64,000 nucleotides of DNA from Paracoccus aminovorans (GCF_900005615.1 NZ_LN832559.1:162501-226500), one strand, 5' to 3'. Counted from the first letter of the stretch, positions 28,790 to 39,360 are shown. A program made the numbers and translations. Notes: generated by a model not told the origin, from the sequence alone.

Positions 28790-29306
28790 CCACCAGCTCG
28801 CCGCCCATGTCCTGCCAGCCGTCGATGCCCCGGGGATACCAGTTCACCGCCGTATAGCCCAGGCCGACGGCGCGCTTGGCGGCATTCCAGCTCATCCAGC
28901 AATCGGCCTTGCAGAAGATGACCACCGGTGCCGTCTTGTCGCCCCGGGTAGCCAGAGCCAGCCCGTCGGCCAGCCGCGCCGTCTCGGCCGGGGCCAGCTG
29001 CTGATAGCCGGTGTCGTAAAGCCAGACCGCGCCGGGAATGGTCCGGTGCGGCGGCGCGTTCCAGAGCGTGCCCTCGGGCAGATTGTCCGGCCGCTGCTGG
29101 CGCGGCAGCATGTCGAGGAAAGGCACGCCCTTGTCGTGCAGCGCCTTGGCCTCGGCGTCGTCGATGACATGGGCGCCGGCCAGCGTGGCCGGCAGCGGCG
29201 CGCGATAGGGCTCGCCGCGGAAACCCTCGGGCTCGGGCACCTGGGCCAGGGCGGCGCCGGCGGTCAGCGCCAAGGCCAGGACCAGGACCGGCAGCCGGGG
29301 CGTCAC
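28770..29306 (-). CDS. PQQ-dependent catabolism-associated rhodanese-like protein (CKADCW motif)
   Basis: 178 residues with a signal peptide (to LAQ, about 22). The body is rhodanese-like (HVIDDAEAKALHDKGVPFLDML, IPGAVWLYDTGYQQ), and the active loop reads VVIFCKADCWMSWNAAKRA, with Cys132 and Cys136. The family is known from PQQ-dependent alcohol catabolism clusters. The paired cysteines suggest redox or sulfur/thiol chemistry in the periplasm, perhaps on the dehydrogenase or cytochrome. The start overlaps the xoxJ stop by 4 bp. Confidence 0.88.
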   Translation of the reverse strand: MTPRLPVLVLALALTAGAALAQVPEPEGFRGEPYRAPLPATLAGAHVIDDAEAKALHDKGVPFLDMLPRQQRPDNLPEGTLWNAPPHRTIPGAVWLYDTGYQQLAPAETARLADGLALATRGDKTAPVVIFCKADCWMSWNAAKRAVGLGYTAVNWYPRGIDGWQDMGGELVVTPAGP

Positions 29307-30115
29307 GGTTTTTCCCCCTTGCCGTAATCGTCCAGGATCGGCACCCCGGCATCGCGCAGGATGGCGTCGATCTCATCCTGGTGTCGGCGGATCAGGCTGT
29401 TCAGCTGCCGCTTCCAGGCGTCCTCGCCCAGCCGCACGCCCATGGTGATGCGATAGAACATGCGCGGCCCCGAGGTTTCCTTGAGCAGCGGCGTGAATTG
29501 CAGCTCGGGGTCCTGCTTGACCAGAGGGCCGGCCAACGGCCCCCAGATCACGGCGGCCGCCAGTTCGCCCGATTTCACCTGTGCCAGCATCTCGCCCACC
29601 GGGTCCTCGGTGCGGCGGTCCACGAACAGGTCCCAGCCGCGCATGTCCTTGGCCAGCCCCGCCTTGGCCAGGTTGGTGGCGGGCGGCGTGCCGGCGACCA
29701 CGCCGATCGGATGGTCCTTCAGCGCCGGATCCTCAAGCGTCTCGACCGCCGCCAGCGGGCTGTCGCGACGGGTCACGATGCCATAGGCCGAGGTGTAGTA
29801 ATGGTTGGTGTTCAGCACCATCTCGTCGCCCTGGGCATAGCCGATGACCAGGTCGCAAATCCCGGCGCGCAGGGTATGACGGATGAAGCCCGGACCCTGC
29901 GGGAACCAGGTATAGACCACCGGCTGGCCCAGCTTTTCGCCCAGAAGCTGGGCGATCCGGTTCTCGAACCCCGAGCCGTCCTGCACCGACATCGGCACGG
30001 CGGCCGGATCGGCGCAGACCCGAAGCTCGGTCTTGGAGCGCAGGTCGGCGACCTGCGCCGAAGCCGCGACTGCGACGCAGGTCAGAAACCCGGCAAGGGC
30101 GAGGGCGCGTTTCAT
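29303..30115 (-). CDS. xoxJ: Periplasmic binding protein XoxJ
   Basis: 270 residues. Signal peptide (MKRALALAGFLTCVAVAASAQ), then a type II periplasmic-binding fold (LRVCADPAAVPMSVQDGSGFENRI, VVYTWFPQGPGFIRHTLRAG, CDLVIGYAQGDEMVLNT). XoxJ accompanies XoxF in methylotrophs and is thought to help mature or activate the dehydrogenase. Third gene of xoxF-cytochrome-xoxJ, coupled by a 4-bp overlap to the cytochrome. Confidence 0.93.
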   Translation of the reverse strand: MKRALALAGFLTCVAVAASAQVADLRSKTELRVCADPAAVPMSVQDGSGFENRIAQLLGEKLGQPVVYTWFPQGPGFIRHTLRAGICDLVIGYAQGDEMVLNTNHYYTSAYGIVTRRDSPLAAVETLEDPALKDHPIGVVAGTPPATNLAKAGLAKDMRGWDLFVDRRTEDPVGEMLAQVKSGELAAAVIWGPLAGPLVKQDPELQFTPLLKETSGPRMFYRITMGVRLGEDAWKRQLNSLIRRHQDEIDAILRDAGVPILDDYGKGEKP

Positions 30116-30804
30116 CCGTTCATGCAGGAATCTTCCTGCGCCGTGAATTCGTCGGACTTGCTTTCCTTCTTCGCCGGACGGCCGCGCGGCAGGTCTCCGG
30201 CGCCCCGCGCCACCAGATAGACATAGATGTCGTCCACGTAGCACCAGACGTTCTTGTTGGTCCCGAAGGCCGGCATCACCAGGTTGGCGGCCTTGTTCAC
30301 CTCTTGCTTGCCCGAGGCGACGATTTCCTGGAAATCGTAATAGTCCAGCTTCAGAACCGAATTCTTCAGCGCCGGCGCATAGGTCGAACCTTCGCCGTCC
30401 GGGCCGTGGCAAACGTGGCATTCCGCCGAATAGCGCCGGTAGCCCGAGAAGGTGGCGTAGTCGATGGTGCCGTCCTCGGCGATCTTGAAGGTCGGGATGT
30501 CATCGGCGGTGTACCAGCGGCCGTTCTCCATGTGGTCGGGGGTCATGTCCTGACCATTGGGCAGGACGAGCTTGCCGTCCTCCTGCTTGACCTCCAGCCC
30601 CTCTTCGGCGGCAGGAGCGGCGTCGTCGCTGGCGGCCGGTTGCTGGGCTTGCTGCTGGGCATCGCCCGAGACGGCGGCGGCGGCCCCCGCGCCCGACTGT
30701 GCCGGATCCTGCGGCGCGTCCTGGGCGATGGCGGTCGAGGCGATGGCGCCCGCGGCGCAGGCGATGCACATCGCCATCAGACTGGCGGTGGTCTTGCTGG
30801 TCAT
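30112..30804 (-). CDS. cycB: Periplasmic c-type cytochrome, electron acceptor of XoxF (c553i/XoxG type)
   Basis: 230 residues. Start at the ATG at 30804 behind GGGAGGA. Signal peptide to about IAQ28, then an Ala/Gln/Asp-rich low-complexity linker (about 30-68), then one haem-binding motif CHVCH (Cys129, Cys132, His133). NLVMPAFG supplies a likely axial methionine. The long acidic N-terminal extension is unusual for small cytochromes c and fits acidic cytochrome c553i described for P. denitrificans. It would accept electrons from PQQ in XoxF. Confidence 0.9.
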   Translation of the reverse strand: MTSKTTASLMAMCIACAAGAIASTAIAQDAPQDPAQSGAGAAAAVSGDAQQQAQQPAASDDAAPAAEEGLEVKQEDGKLVLPNGQDMTPDHMENGRWYTADDIPTFKIAEDGTIDYATFSGYRRYSAECHVCHGPDGEGSTYAPALKNSVLKLDYYDFQEIVASGKQEVNKAANLVMPAFGTNKNVWCYVDDIYVYLVARGAGDLPRGRPAKKESKSDEFTAQEDSCMNG

Positions 30805-30838
30805 GAATTCCTCCCTGACTGGCACCCGTTGAATGGCT

Positions 30839-30871
30839 GCTCCGCCCAAGGGTATTTTCCCCGGGCGGAGC
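30839..30871 (-). other. Stable hairpin between xoxF and its cytochrome gene
   Basis: Nine-bp stem GCTCCGCCC / GGGCGGAGC around GGGGAAAATACCCTT, which can extend the stem. No T-run follows on the minus strand, so an RNA-stabilising or partially attenuating element is more likely than a full terminator. Confidence 0.5.
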
Positions 30872-30898
30872 CTGACGAGTCACAGTTCGCGTTTCTGC

Positions 30899-30911
30899 AC
30901 CAAAGTATTAG
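30899..30911 (-). repeat. 13-bp motif, copy upstream of cycB
   Basis: CTAATACTTTGGT on the minus strand, about 95 bp upstream of the cytochrome start codon and overlapping the xoxF stop. An exact copy lies about 100 bp upstream of xoxF (32811-32823). Confidence 0.6.
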
Positions 30912-32710
30912 CCGGGCAGCTCGAACACGGTCAGCTGACCGCCCAGTTCGGTGTATTGCGACAGCGAGGCATAGCCGCCGACCGCACCCAGGCCCTCGTT
31001 CGGGTTGGTCAGACCCGCCGCCAGGCCGATGCCGGCCCAGCCGCCGACGCCCGAGAGGATGCCGATATACTGCTTGCCGCCATGCTCATAGGTCATGACG
31101 TTGCCGATGATGCCCGACGGGGTCTTGAACTTGTAGAGTTCCTTGCCGGTCTCGGAGTCCACGGCTTTCAGATAGCCTTCCAGCGTGCCGTAGAAGACCA
31201 CGTCGCCCGCGGTGGCCAGGGCGCCCGACCAGACCGAGAACTGTTCCGGCAGCGACCACTTGATCTCGCCCTTGGTGTTGTCCCAGGCGATGAAGTTGCC
31301 CATGCCGCCGTGGCTGTTCGGCGCCGGATACATCGACAGCGTGGCCCCGACATAGGGCTGGCCGGCGGTATAGGCGACGCGGAACGGTTCATAGTCCATG
31401 CAGACGTGGTTGGTCGGCACATAGAACAGGTTGGTCTTGGGCGAGAAGGCCGCCGGCTGCATGTCCTTGCTGCCCAGCGCCGCCGGGCAGATGCCGGTGG
31501 AGTTCTCGTCCTCGCCGTTCTGGTCGGTCGAATATTGTGCCACCACCGCCGGCCGGCCATAGGTTTCCGAGTTCGGGTCCATGTCGACGCCGGTGGTCCA
31601 GTTCACCGCCGGGTCGAATTTCTCGGCCACCAGAAGTTCGCCCGTCTCGCGGTCCATGGTATAGCCAAGGCCGTTGCGGTCGAAATGGGTCAGCAGCTTG
31701 CGGTCCTTGCCGTCGATCTGCTGGTTGGTCAGGATCATCTCGTTGACGCCGTCATAGTCCCATTCGTCGTGGGGCGTCATCTGGTAGAACCATTTCGCCA
31801 TGCCGGTGTCGGGATCGCGGGCCATGATGGTCATCGACCACTTGTTGTCGCCCGGACGCTGCGACGGGTTCCAGGTCGAGGGGTTGCCGGTGCCGTAATA
31901 GATCAGGTTCAGGTCCGGATCATACGAGAACCAGCCCCAGATCGTGCCGCCGCCGATCTTCCACTGGTCGCCTTCCCAACTGTTCAGCGAGCTGTCCTTG
32001 CCGATCGGCTTGCCCAGCGCGGTGGTCTTTTCGGGATCGACCAGCATCTCGTCGTCGGGGCCGGTGGAATAGGCCTTCCAGGCCACGCTGCCGTCCTTGA
32101 GGTTCAGCGCCGTCATGCGCCCGCGCACGCCATATTCGCCGCCCGAGATGCCGACCATGGCCTTGTCCTTGACCGGGACGACGGTGGCGGTCAGGGTCTC
32201 GCCGATGGCGGGGTCGCCGACCTTGGTGGACCATTTCACCTCGCCGGTCTTGGCGTCCAGCGCCACCACCGTCGTGTCGGCCTGGCCCAGCAGGATCATG
32301 CCGTCGGCATAGCCGAGACCGCGGTTCACAGTGTCGCAGCACATCACCGCGATCACGTTCGGATCCTGCTGCGGCTCATAGCGCCACAGGATCTTGCCGT
32401 TGTCGTTCAGGTCCAACGCAAAGACGTTGTTCGGAAACGGCGTATGCACATACATCACGTCGCCGATCACCAGGGGCGCGCCCTCATGCCCGCGCAGCAC
32501 CCCGGTCGAGAAGGTCCAGGCGACGCGCAGATCCTTGACGTTGTCCTTGTTGATCTGGTCCAGCGTCGAATAGCGGGTGTTGGCATAGTCGCCGGTCTGG
32601 AGCGCCCATTGCTCGGGCTTGGCGATCTCGGCCAGCACGCTGTCGTTGGCAAACGCCGCCGAGCCGGACATGAGCAGCGCAAGGCAGGCGCCGTTCAGCA
32701 GATTTTTCAT
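30908..32710 (-). CDS. xoxF: Lanthanide-dependent PQQ methanol dehydrogenase XoxF
   Basis: 600 residues from the ATG at 32710 (GGGAGGG Shine-Dalgarno). Signal peptide [21 protein letters not shown]. Eight-bladed PQQ propeller with the adjacent-cysteine ring ([11 protein letters not shown], Cys124-Cys125). Metal and PQQ site residues seen are Glu192 (GGEYGVRG), Asn276 (GTGNPSTW), catalytic Asp318 and the extra Asp320 (EWDYDGVNE). The DYD pattern marks lanthanide-dependent XoxF; calcium enzymes (MxaF) have Ala at the second position. It oxidises methanol in the periplasm. Followed by the cytochrome and xoxJ. Confidence 0.97.
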   Translation of the reverse strand: MKNLLNGACLALLMSGSAAFANDSVLAEIAKPEQWALQTGDYANTRYSTLDQINKDNVKDLRVAWTFSTGVLRGHEGAPLVIGDVMYVHTPFPNNVFALDLNDNGKILWRYEPQQDPNVIAVMCCDTVNRGLGYADGMILLGQADTTVVALDAKTGEVKWSTKVGDPAIGETLTATVVPVKDKAMVGISGGEYGVRGRMTALNLKDGSVAWKAYSTGPDDEMLVDPEKTTALGKPIGKDSSLNSWEGDQWKIGGGTIWGWFSYDPDLNLIYYGTGNPSTWNPSQRPGDNKWSMTIMARDPDTGMAKWFYQMTPHDEWDYDGVNEMILTNQQIDGKDRKLLTHFDRNGLGYTMDRETGELLVAEKFDPAVNWTTGVDMDPNSETYGRPAVVAQYSTDQNGEDENSTGICPAALGSKDMQPAAFSPKTNLFYVPTNHVCMDYEPFRVAYTAGQPYVGATLSMYPAPNSHGGMGNFIAWDNTKGEIKWSLPEQFSVWSGALATAGDVVFYGTLEGYLKAVDSETGKELYKFKTPSGIIGNVMTYEHGGKQYIGILSGVGGWAGIGLAAGLTNPNEGLGAVGGYASLSQYTELGGQLTVFELPG

Positions 32711-32810
32711 GATTTCCCTCCCATGGTGGATCGCGCCCTCCAGCGCAGCACCTGTATGGAAGGTTCGGCTCCGGCCGACCATGCGTCAACGCGGGCGGCC
32801 GGAACCTGAA

Positions 32811-32823
32811 ACCAAAGTATTAG
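32811..32823 (-). repeat. 13-bp motif, copy upstream of xoxF
   Basis: CTAATACTTTGGT on the minus strand, about 100 bp upstream of xoxF; exact match to 30899-30911. Candidate activator-binding or promoter element shared by the two transcription units. Confidence 0.6.
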
Positions 32824-32886
32824 GGAAATTCGGCAATAGGTATGGGGTCAAACGACCCTGGTGCCTGCCGCCGCTCCTCTCCGGGG

Positions 32887-33726
32887 TCAGCCCAGCCGCT
32901 CGGCATGCCAGCGGATGTGGTCGCCCATGAAGGTCTGCACGAAGAAATAGCTGTGATCATAACCTTCCTGCATGCGGAACGCGCCGGGCTGGCGGCGCTC
33001 CATCATCGCATGGGCCAGGGCTTCGGGCTTGAGCAGGTCCAGGAACTGGTCGCTGGCGCCCTGGTCGATCAGCACCTCGCCGGGATAGCCGCGCTCGCGC
33101 ATCAGCAGCGTCGAATCGTGCCGGGACCAGGCGGTCTTGTCCTCGCCCAGATAGGCGGTGAACTGCTTGCGGCCCCAGTCGCTTTCCGAGGGATTCGCGA
33201 TCGGCGCGAAGGCCGAGACCGAGCGGTAGCGTTCGGGGAAGGTCATGGCGATGGTCAGCGCACCATGGCCGCCCATGGAATGGCCGGTGATGCCCTGCGC
33301 GTCGCGGTCCAGCGCGAAATTGTCGAAGACCAGTTCCGGCAGTTCGTGGGTGACATAGTGCCACATGCGGAAATGCGGCGCCCAGGGCGCTTGCGTGGCA
33401 TCGACATAGAAGCCGGCGCCCTGGCCCAGGTCATAGGCCTCGTCGTTGGCCACGCCCTCGCCGCGCGGCGAGGTGTCGGGAAAGATCACCGCGATGCCGT
33501 ATTCCGCCGCCCATTCCTGCGCCCCGGCCTTGGTCATCGCATTCTCATGCGTGCAGGTCAGGCCCGACAGATACCACAGCACCGGCACGCGGCCGTGTTC
33601 GGCCTGCGGCGGCAGGTAGATGGCGAAGGTCATGTCGGTGCCCGTGGCCTGCGACTTGTGGCGATAGACGCCCTGCGTGCCGCCGAAGCTGCGGTTCTCG
33701 GAAACGGTTTCGTAAGCCAGGGTCAT
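32887..33726 (-). CDS. fghA: S-formylglutathione hydrolase
   Basis: 279 residues, esterase D family, normal length. Catalytic triad: Ser150 in ITGHSMGGHGA, Asp in IDQGASDQFL, His in EGYDHSYFF. LSGLTCTHENAMTKAGAQ is the conserved family block near the oxyanion region. It splits S-formylglutathione to formate and glutathione, the last step of the formaldehyde route begun by Gfa and FlhA. Start at 33726 overlaps the GNAT gene by 4 bp. Confidence 0.96.
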   Translation of the reverse strand: MTLAYETVSENRSFGGTQGVYRHKSQATGTDMTFAIYLPPQAEHGRVPVLWYLSGLTCTHENAMTKAGAQEWAAEYGIAVIFPDTSPRGEGVANDEAYDLGQGAGFYVDATQAPWAPHFRMWHYVTHELPELVFDNFALDRDAQGITGHSMGGHGALTIAMTFPERYRSVSAFAPIANPSESDWGRKQFTAYLGEDKTAWSRHDSTLLMRERGYPGEVLIDQGASDQFLDLLKPEALAHAMMERRQPGAFRMQEGYDHSYFFVQTFMGDHIRWHAERLG

Positions 33727-34235
33727 GGCTGTCCTCCTGTCAGGTCGTGGAACATGACCAGCGCATCGACATAGCCATGTTGCGGATGAAGAAACGCGCC
33801 CGGCAAGCGGCCGACAATATCGAAGCCGGCCTTTTGCCACGAATGAACGGCATCGGCATTGGTCGCGACGACGAAATTGAACTGCATCGCCCGGAACCCC
33901 TGGTTTCGCGCCCAGTCCTTGGCATGGGCGACCAGCGCGCGGGCGATGCCGCGGTCGCGGGCCGAGGGATGGGTCGCGAAGCTGGCGTTGGCGACATGGG
34001 CCGCCGGGCCGGGCCGATTGCGGCCGACATGGCTGGTGCCCAGCACCAGCCCGTCCGCTTCGGCCACGAAGACGGTGAAGGGCGCGGCGAACCAATCCGC
34101 CAGCGCCTCGTCCCGGGTGATGTCGGGCGGGATGCAATAGGTCTCGCCCGCGCGATAGACCGGCTTCAGGATCCGCCAGATCGCCTCGTGATCCTCGGGC
34201 GTGGCGGGACGGATCGCGGTCCCGCCGCCGGTCAT
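33723..34235 (-). CDS. GNAT-family N-acetyltransferase
   Basis: 170 residues with a GNAT fold (AIRPATPEDHEAIWRILKPVYRAGETY; acetyl-CoA loop SARDRGIARALVAHAKDWA; C-terminal strand QKAGFDIVGRLPGAFLHP). Substrate unknown. Overlaps fghA and clpP by 4 bp on either side, so it is translated in the same run as the formaldehyde genes. Confidence 0.87.
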   Translation of the reverse strand: MTGGGTAIRPATPEDHEAIWRILKPVYRAGETYCIPPDITRDEALADWFAAPFTVFVAEADGLVLGTSHVGRNRPGPAAHVANASFATHPSARDRGIARALVAHAKDWARNQGFRAMQFNFVVATNADAVHSWQKAGFDIVGRLPGAFLHPQHGYVDALVMFHDLTGGQP

Positions 34236-34861
34236 TCCAGTTCGTCCACCGAACGGATCACCTTGCCCAGCAGGCCATAGTCCAGCGCCTCTTGCGTGTT
34301 CAGCCAGAAGTCGCGCTGGGTGTCCTTCTCGATGCGCTCGATCGGCTGGCCGGTCGCCTCGGCGAAGATCTGGTTCAGGCGGTCGCGCATCAGCCGCACC
34401 TGCTCGGCCTGGATCATCATGTCCGAGGACGTGCCGCCGATCCCGCCCGAGGGCTGGTGGATCAGGAAGCGGGTGTTCGGCAGGCAGAAGCGGTTTTCCT
34501 TCTTCGCCGCGACAAAGATCAGCGCGCCGGCGCTGGCGACCCAGCCCGAGCCGATGGTGCGCACGGTGGGGCGGATGAACTTGATCACGTCATGGATCAT
34601 GTCGCCCGATTCGACATGGCCGCCGGGCGAACTGATCAGCATGTTGATCGGCTTGTCGCTGTCCTCGGCCAGGGCCAGCAGATGCGCCACGGTGCGCTGC
34701 GCCAGCTTGTCGTTGATCGGCCCGGCGACGATCACCGTGCGCGACTTGAAATACAGCTTGCCGATCTTGTCGCCTTCCGGCAGGCCCAGCCCTTCGTCCT
34801 TCTGGCCTTCTTGCGGGCGGTCGTCTTCTTCTTCGTCGTCCAGATGGAAGTGCTGAGCCAT
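34232..34861 (-). CDS. clpP: ClpP-family serine protease
   Basis: 209 residues from the ATG at 34861 (AAAGGA six bases upstream); an ATG five codons earlier lacks a ribosome site. N-terminal acidic tail (HFHLDDEEEDDRPQEG) is unusual and precedes the protease fold. Catalytic residues: Ser110 in GWVASAGAL, His135 in FLIHQPSGG, Asp in KDTQRDFWLN. Possibly a second, specialised ClpP; the usual clpX neighbour is absent. It lies between flhA and the GNAT-fghA pair, which hints at co-expression with formaldehyde metabolism. Confidence 0.9.
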   Translation of the reverse strand: MAQHFHLDDEEEDDRPQEGQKDEGLGLPEGDKIGKLYFKSRTVIVAGPINDKLAQRTVAHLLALAEDSDKPINMLISSPGGHVESGDMIHDVIKFIRPTVRTIGSGWVASAGALIFVAAKKENRFCLPNTRFLIHQPSGGIGGTSSDMMIQAEQVRLMRDRLNQIFAEATGQPIERIEKDTQRDFWLNTQEALDYGLLGKVIRSVDELE

Positions 34862-34936
34862 GATCGGTCCTTTCATGTTGACGGCGGGAAAGGTCGCCCG
34901 TCCCCGCCGTCCTTGTAACTAAGCAGCCGTTACCGA

Positions 34937-36064
<1,128 letters not shown>

Positions 36065-36165
36065 GACTTGCTCTCCTTGCGTTCGGCCGGGCGGGCCTCT
36101 GGTCTTTTCATGTCATAGGGGCCGGAGAACCGGCCCCAGGGATGTTTCCCGTCTGGTGGCTGCGG

Positions 36166-36750
36166 TCAAGCCGGCAATGCGCCCGATCGCTTGGCGATAT
36201 GCGTCGCGATGGCATCCATCAGCGGCGGCGACAGCGCGTCATAGGGTTCCAGGCCCAGTTCCCGCAGCCGGGCGCGGATGCCGTCCATGCGCGAGGGATC
36301 GACGCCCGATTCGATCACCGAGCTGACGAAGGCCGCGAATTGCGGCTCGGCCCAGCCGTCCTCGTCCGAGAGTTCGGTATGGACGAAGTCGAGGCCATAG
36401 AACGGGTGGTCCTTGTTCTCGATCCGGCCGTACATGTGGACGCCGCAATCCTTGCAGCGGTGGCGCTGGATCGGCGCGTCCTTGTTGACGATCTCCAGCT
36501 TTTCGGCGCCTTCCAGCACCTCGACGGCGTCGCGGCCGACCACGGCCACCTGCGAGAAGATCGCGCCCTCGGGCTTCCAGCATTTGGTGCAGCCGCAGAC
36601 GTGGTTATGCGCGGTCTGCGCCTTGACGGCGACGCGCACGGGGTTCGAGGCGCATTTGCAGTGCAGGCTGCCGCCGGAAAATCCCGGCTTGGCGGGCTTG
36701 ATGCCGTTGTCGACGGCCGGGTGAATCTTCACTCCCGAAGTGTCTGCCAT
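36166..36750 (-). CDS. gfa: Glutathione-dependent formaldehyde-activating enzyme Gfa
   Basis: 194 residues. Zinc-binding cysteines: Cys31/Cys33 (HCKCASNP), Cys52/Cys54/Cys57 (VCGCTKCW) and Cys99/Cys102 (RCKDCGVH). Length and motifs match Gfa first isolated from P. denitrificans, which speeds spontaneous condensation of formaldehyde with glutathione. Located 101 bp upstream of flhA, same strand. Confidence 0.97.
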   Translation of the reverse strand: MADTSGVKIHPAVDNGIKPAKPGFSGGSLHCKCASNPVRVAVKAQTAHNHVCGCTKCWKPEGAIFSQVAVVGRDAVEVLEGAEKLEIVNKDAPIQRHRCKDCGVHMYGRIENKDHPFYGLDFVHTELSDEDGWAEPQFAAFVSSVIESGVDPSRMDGIRARLRELGLEPYDALSPPLMDAIATHIAKRSGALPA

Positions 36751-36842
36751 GGTTCTCCCCTCCGATGAACCTTGTTCGCAAGCAGGTTCGCGCCGGCGGG
36801 GTATCGCCGGCAAGTGGGCAAAAGGTTGTAACCGCCAGCAGC

Positions 36843-37196
36843 TTATGGCTCGGGCCGGGTGACCAGCCAGGCGCCGACGGCGGCGCAGGTCAGCGCCTGA
36901 ACCGCGACGATGCGCGAATCGAGGCCCAGCCACAGCGCCCAGCCGACGCCGCAGGCCATGGCGGCGACGGCCCAGATCTTGGCCTTGCGGCCGACGGTGC
37001 CGTTCTTGCGCCAGGCCCGGATCGGCGGGCCGAAGGTCGGATGGCGCAGGATGCGCGCCGACAGCCGGGGCGAGGATTGCGCAAAGGCCCAGACCGCGAC
37101 CAGCAGGAAGGGCACCGTCGGCAGCACGGGCAGGAAGGCTCCGATCACGCCCAGGCCCAGCGACAGCCACCCGAGGCCAAGAAACAGCAAACGCAT
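36843..37196 (-). CDS. YbaN-family (DUF454) inner-membrane protein
   Basis: 117 residues, starting [32 protein letters not shown]. This family motif (GxxGxFLPxLPTxPFLL) is followed by [23 protein letters not shown] and two more membrane segments. Function unknown. Separated by one base from the hemW stop, so probably the last gene of the rph-rdgB-ridA-hemW run. Confidence 0.9.
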   Translation of the reverse strand: MRLLFLGLGWLSLGLGVIGAFLPVLPTVPFLLVAVWAFAQSSPRLSARILRHPTFGPPIRAWRKNGTVGRKAKIWAVAAMACGVGWALWLGLDSRIVAVQALTCAAVGAWLVTRPEP

Positions 37197-37197
37197 C

Positions 37198-38391
37198 TTA
37201 CTCCGCCAGTTCGCGCAGGATTGCATTCAGGACGGGGCGGCCGGCCGCAGTCGCAGCCAGCCGTTCGCCCCGATGGGTAACGAGCCCGAGCCCGATCAGA
37301 TCCGCAAGCTGCCGTTGCGGCAGCCGCCCGCCATGGGCGTGGTAGCGCGAGACCTGCATCCCCTCGGCCAGCCGCATCGACATCAGCAGATATTCCAGCC
37401 CGCGGTCGGACAGCGTCAATCGGTCGCGCAGGCTGTCGCCGCTGCCCTGAGCCTGCACCGCATCCAGCCAGGCGCCGGGGGCGCGATGCGCCTCGGTCGC
37501 CCAGCGGGTCCCGGGCAGCGTCAGCCGGCCATGCGCGCCGGGGCCGACCGCCGCCCAGTCGCCCTGCCGCCAATAAACCAGGTTGTGCCGGCTTTCCGAC
37601 CCCGGCCGGGCGTGGTTCGAGATCTCATAGGCCGGCATCCCCGCCGCCGCGCAGATCTCTTGCGTGTCGAGATACATGTCGGCGGACAGGTCGTCGTCGG
37701 GCAGGCCCTTCAACCCGCCCTTGGCGTGACGGGCGCCGAAGGCGGTGCCCGGCTCGATGGTCAGTTGATAGGCCGAGAGGTGATCGACCGCCATCGACAG
37801 CGCCTCGGCCAGTTCGCGGCGCCAATGCGCGCGGTCCTGGTCCTGGCGGGCATAGATCAGGTCGAAGCTGACCCGCGTGAAACAGTCGCGGGCAATGTCG
37901 AAGGCGGCGCGGGCCTCGGCCACCGAATGCATCCGGCCCAGCCGGCGCAGGTCGCCGTCGTTCAGCGCCTGAATGCCCATCGAGACACGGTTGACCCCCG
38001 CATCGGCATAGGCGCGGAAGCGCCCGGTCTCGACGCTGGTCGGGTTGGCCTCCAGCGTGATCTCGATGTCATTGGCGAAGGGCCAGGCGGCGCGGGCAGA
38101 TTCGATCACCCCGGCCACGGTCTCGGGCGCCATCAGGCTGGGGGTGCCGCCGCCGAAGAAGATGCTGTTCAGCACCCGACCCGGGGTTTCGCGGCCCAGC
38201 CGGGCGATCTCGGCCCGATAGGCGGCCAGCCAGCGCGGCTGGTCGATCCCGGCCGTCACATGGCTGTTGAAATCGCAATAGGGGCATTTCGCGGCGCAGA
38301 AGGGCCAATGGACGTAAAGCGCAAAGCCCCCTGCCCGCCAGTCGTCGGCAAGAGGGTCGTCCGTGGCAAGGGCTGCGGGCGCGGCTGTCAT
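37198..38391 (-). CDS. hemW: Radical SAM haem chaperone HemW
   Basis: 397 residues. Radical SAM cluster motif CAAKCPYC in ALYVHWPFCAAKCPYCDFNSH, followed by SIFFGGGTPSLM, EANPTSVETG and VNRVSMGIQALND. Formerly annotated as oxygen-independent coproporphyrinogen oxidase. HemW lacks the fourth downstream cysteine of HemN (CPYCDF rather than CxxCxC) and acts in haem delivery. Overlaps the RidA gene by 4 bp. Confidence 0.94.
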   Translation of the reverse strand: MTAAPAALATDDPLADDWRAGGFALYVHWPFCAAKCPYCDFNSHVTAGIDQPRWLAAYRAEIARLGRETPGRVLNSIFFGGGTPSLMAPETVAGVIESARAAWPFANDIEITLEANPTSVETGRFRAYADAGVNRVSMGIQALNDGDLRRLGRMHSVAEARAAFDIARDCFTRVSFDLIYARQDQDRAHWRRELAEALSMAVDHLSAYQLTIEPGTAFGARHAKGGLKGLPDDDLSADMYLDTQEICAAAGMPAYEISNHARPGSESRHNLVYWRQGDWAAVGPGAHGRLTLPGTRWATEAHRAPGAWLDAVQAQGSGDSLRDRLTLSDRGLEYLLMSMRLAEGMQVSRYHAHGGRLPQRQLADLIGLGLVTHRGERLAATAAGRPVLNAILRELAE

Positions 38392-38762
38392 TCCCTGAAG
38401 GCGGTCACTTCGATCTCGACCTTCATTTCGGGTCGGATCAGCCCGGCGACAACCATGGTCGCGGCGGGTAACGCATCTTTCATCGCCTCGCCCAGCACCG
38501 GCGCGATCTCGTCCAGCAGCGCGGCGTCGGTCAGCGTGTATTGCACCCGCGCGATGTCCCCGGGCGCGAAGCCGGCCTCGGCCAGGGTGGCAAAGATGGT
38601 GGCCAAGGCGTTGCGGGCCTGGTCGGCGGCGCCGTCGGGCATCGCCATGGCGGCGTAATCGTAACCCGTGGTGCCCGAGACGAAGCACCACGGGCCTTTC
38701 ACGACGGCACGGCTGTAGCCGAGCGCGGTCTCGAAGGGCGAGCCGGTCGAGATCCTACGCAA
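38388..38762 (-). CDS. RidA-family protein
   Basis: 124 residues from a TTG start at 38762, chosen because GGAGG lies 6 nt upstream and the product begins [21 protein letters not shown], as in the family. An ATG at 38789 would add nine residues. Conserved features: VSGTTGYD, DQARNALATIFATLAEAGF, and the C-terminal VEIEVTAF. RidA enzymes deaminate reactive enamine/imine intermediates; some relatives lack activity, and the specific Arg of active RidA is not certain here. The start overlaps the rdgB stop. Confidence 0.85.
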   Translation of the reverse strand: MRRISTGSPFETALGYSRAVVKGPWCFVSGTTGYDYAAMAMPDGAADQARNALATIFATLAEAGFAPGDIARVQYTLTDAALLDEIAPVLGEAMKDALPAATMVVAGLIRPEMKVEIEVTAFRE

Positions 38763-39360
38763 AGGCCGCCTCCAGCTTGCGGAAGGCATCGGCGCGATGG
38801 CTGATGTGGTTCTTTTCCTCGGCGGTCATCTCGGCATAGGTGATGTCGTGGCCGTCGGGGACGAAGATCGGGTCGTAGCCATGGCCCTGCACGCCGCGCG
38901 GCGGCCAGACCAGCCGGCCGGGGGCGACGCCCTCGAAGATCTCCTCATGCCCGTCCGGCCACAACAGGATCAGCGTGGCCCGGAACTGGGCGGTGCGCGG
39001 CTCGGGGACGTTGCGGGCGTCGAGTTCGTTCCAGGTCCGGGTCATGGCCTGCAGGAAATCGCGGCCGCTCGGCGTCTCTGCCCAATCGGCGGTATAGACG
39101 CCGGGCGCCCCGTCCAGCCCGTCCACGGTGATGCCGCTGTCGTCGGCCAGCACCGGCAGCCCGGTCGCCTGCATCGCGGCGCGGGCCTTGATGCGGGCGT
39201 TGCCGATGAAGCTCGACTCGGTCTCGGCCGGCTCGGGCAGACCCATCTCGCCGGCGCTGGTGACCGCGATGCCATGCGGCGCCATCATGGCGCGGATTTC
39301 GTCCAGCTTGCCGGCGTTGTGGGTGGCGACCAGCAGCTTCTTCTCGGCAAAGGACCTCAT
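38755..39360 (-). CDS. rdgB: dITP/XTP pyrophosphatase
   Basis: 201 residues. [14 protein letters not shown] is the nucleotide-binding signature, followed by [22 protein letters not shown] (catalytic Asp) and [18 protein letters not shown], with a SHRADAF C-terminal motif. It removes deaminated purine nucleotides before they enter DNA. Coupled 4 bp to rph. Confidence 0.96.
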   Translation of the reverse strand: MRSFAEKKLLVATHNAGKLDEIRAMMAPHGIAVTSAGEMGLPEPAETESSFIGNARIKARAAMQATGLPVLADDSGITVDGLDGAPGVYTADWAETPSGRDFLQAMTRTWNELDARNVPEPRTAQFRATLILLWPDGHEEIFEGVAPGRLVWPPRGVQGHGYDPIFVPDGHDITYAEMTAEEKNHISHRADAFRKLEAAFA

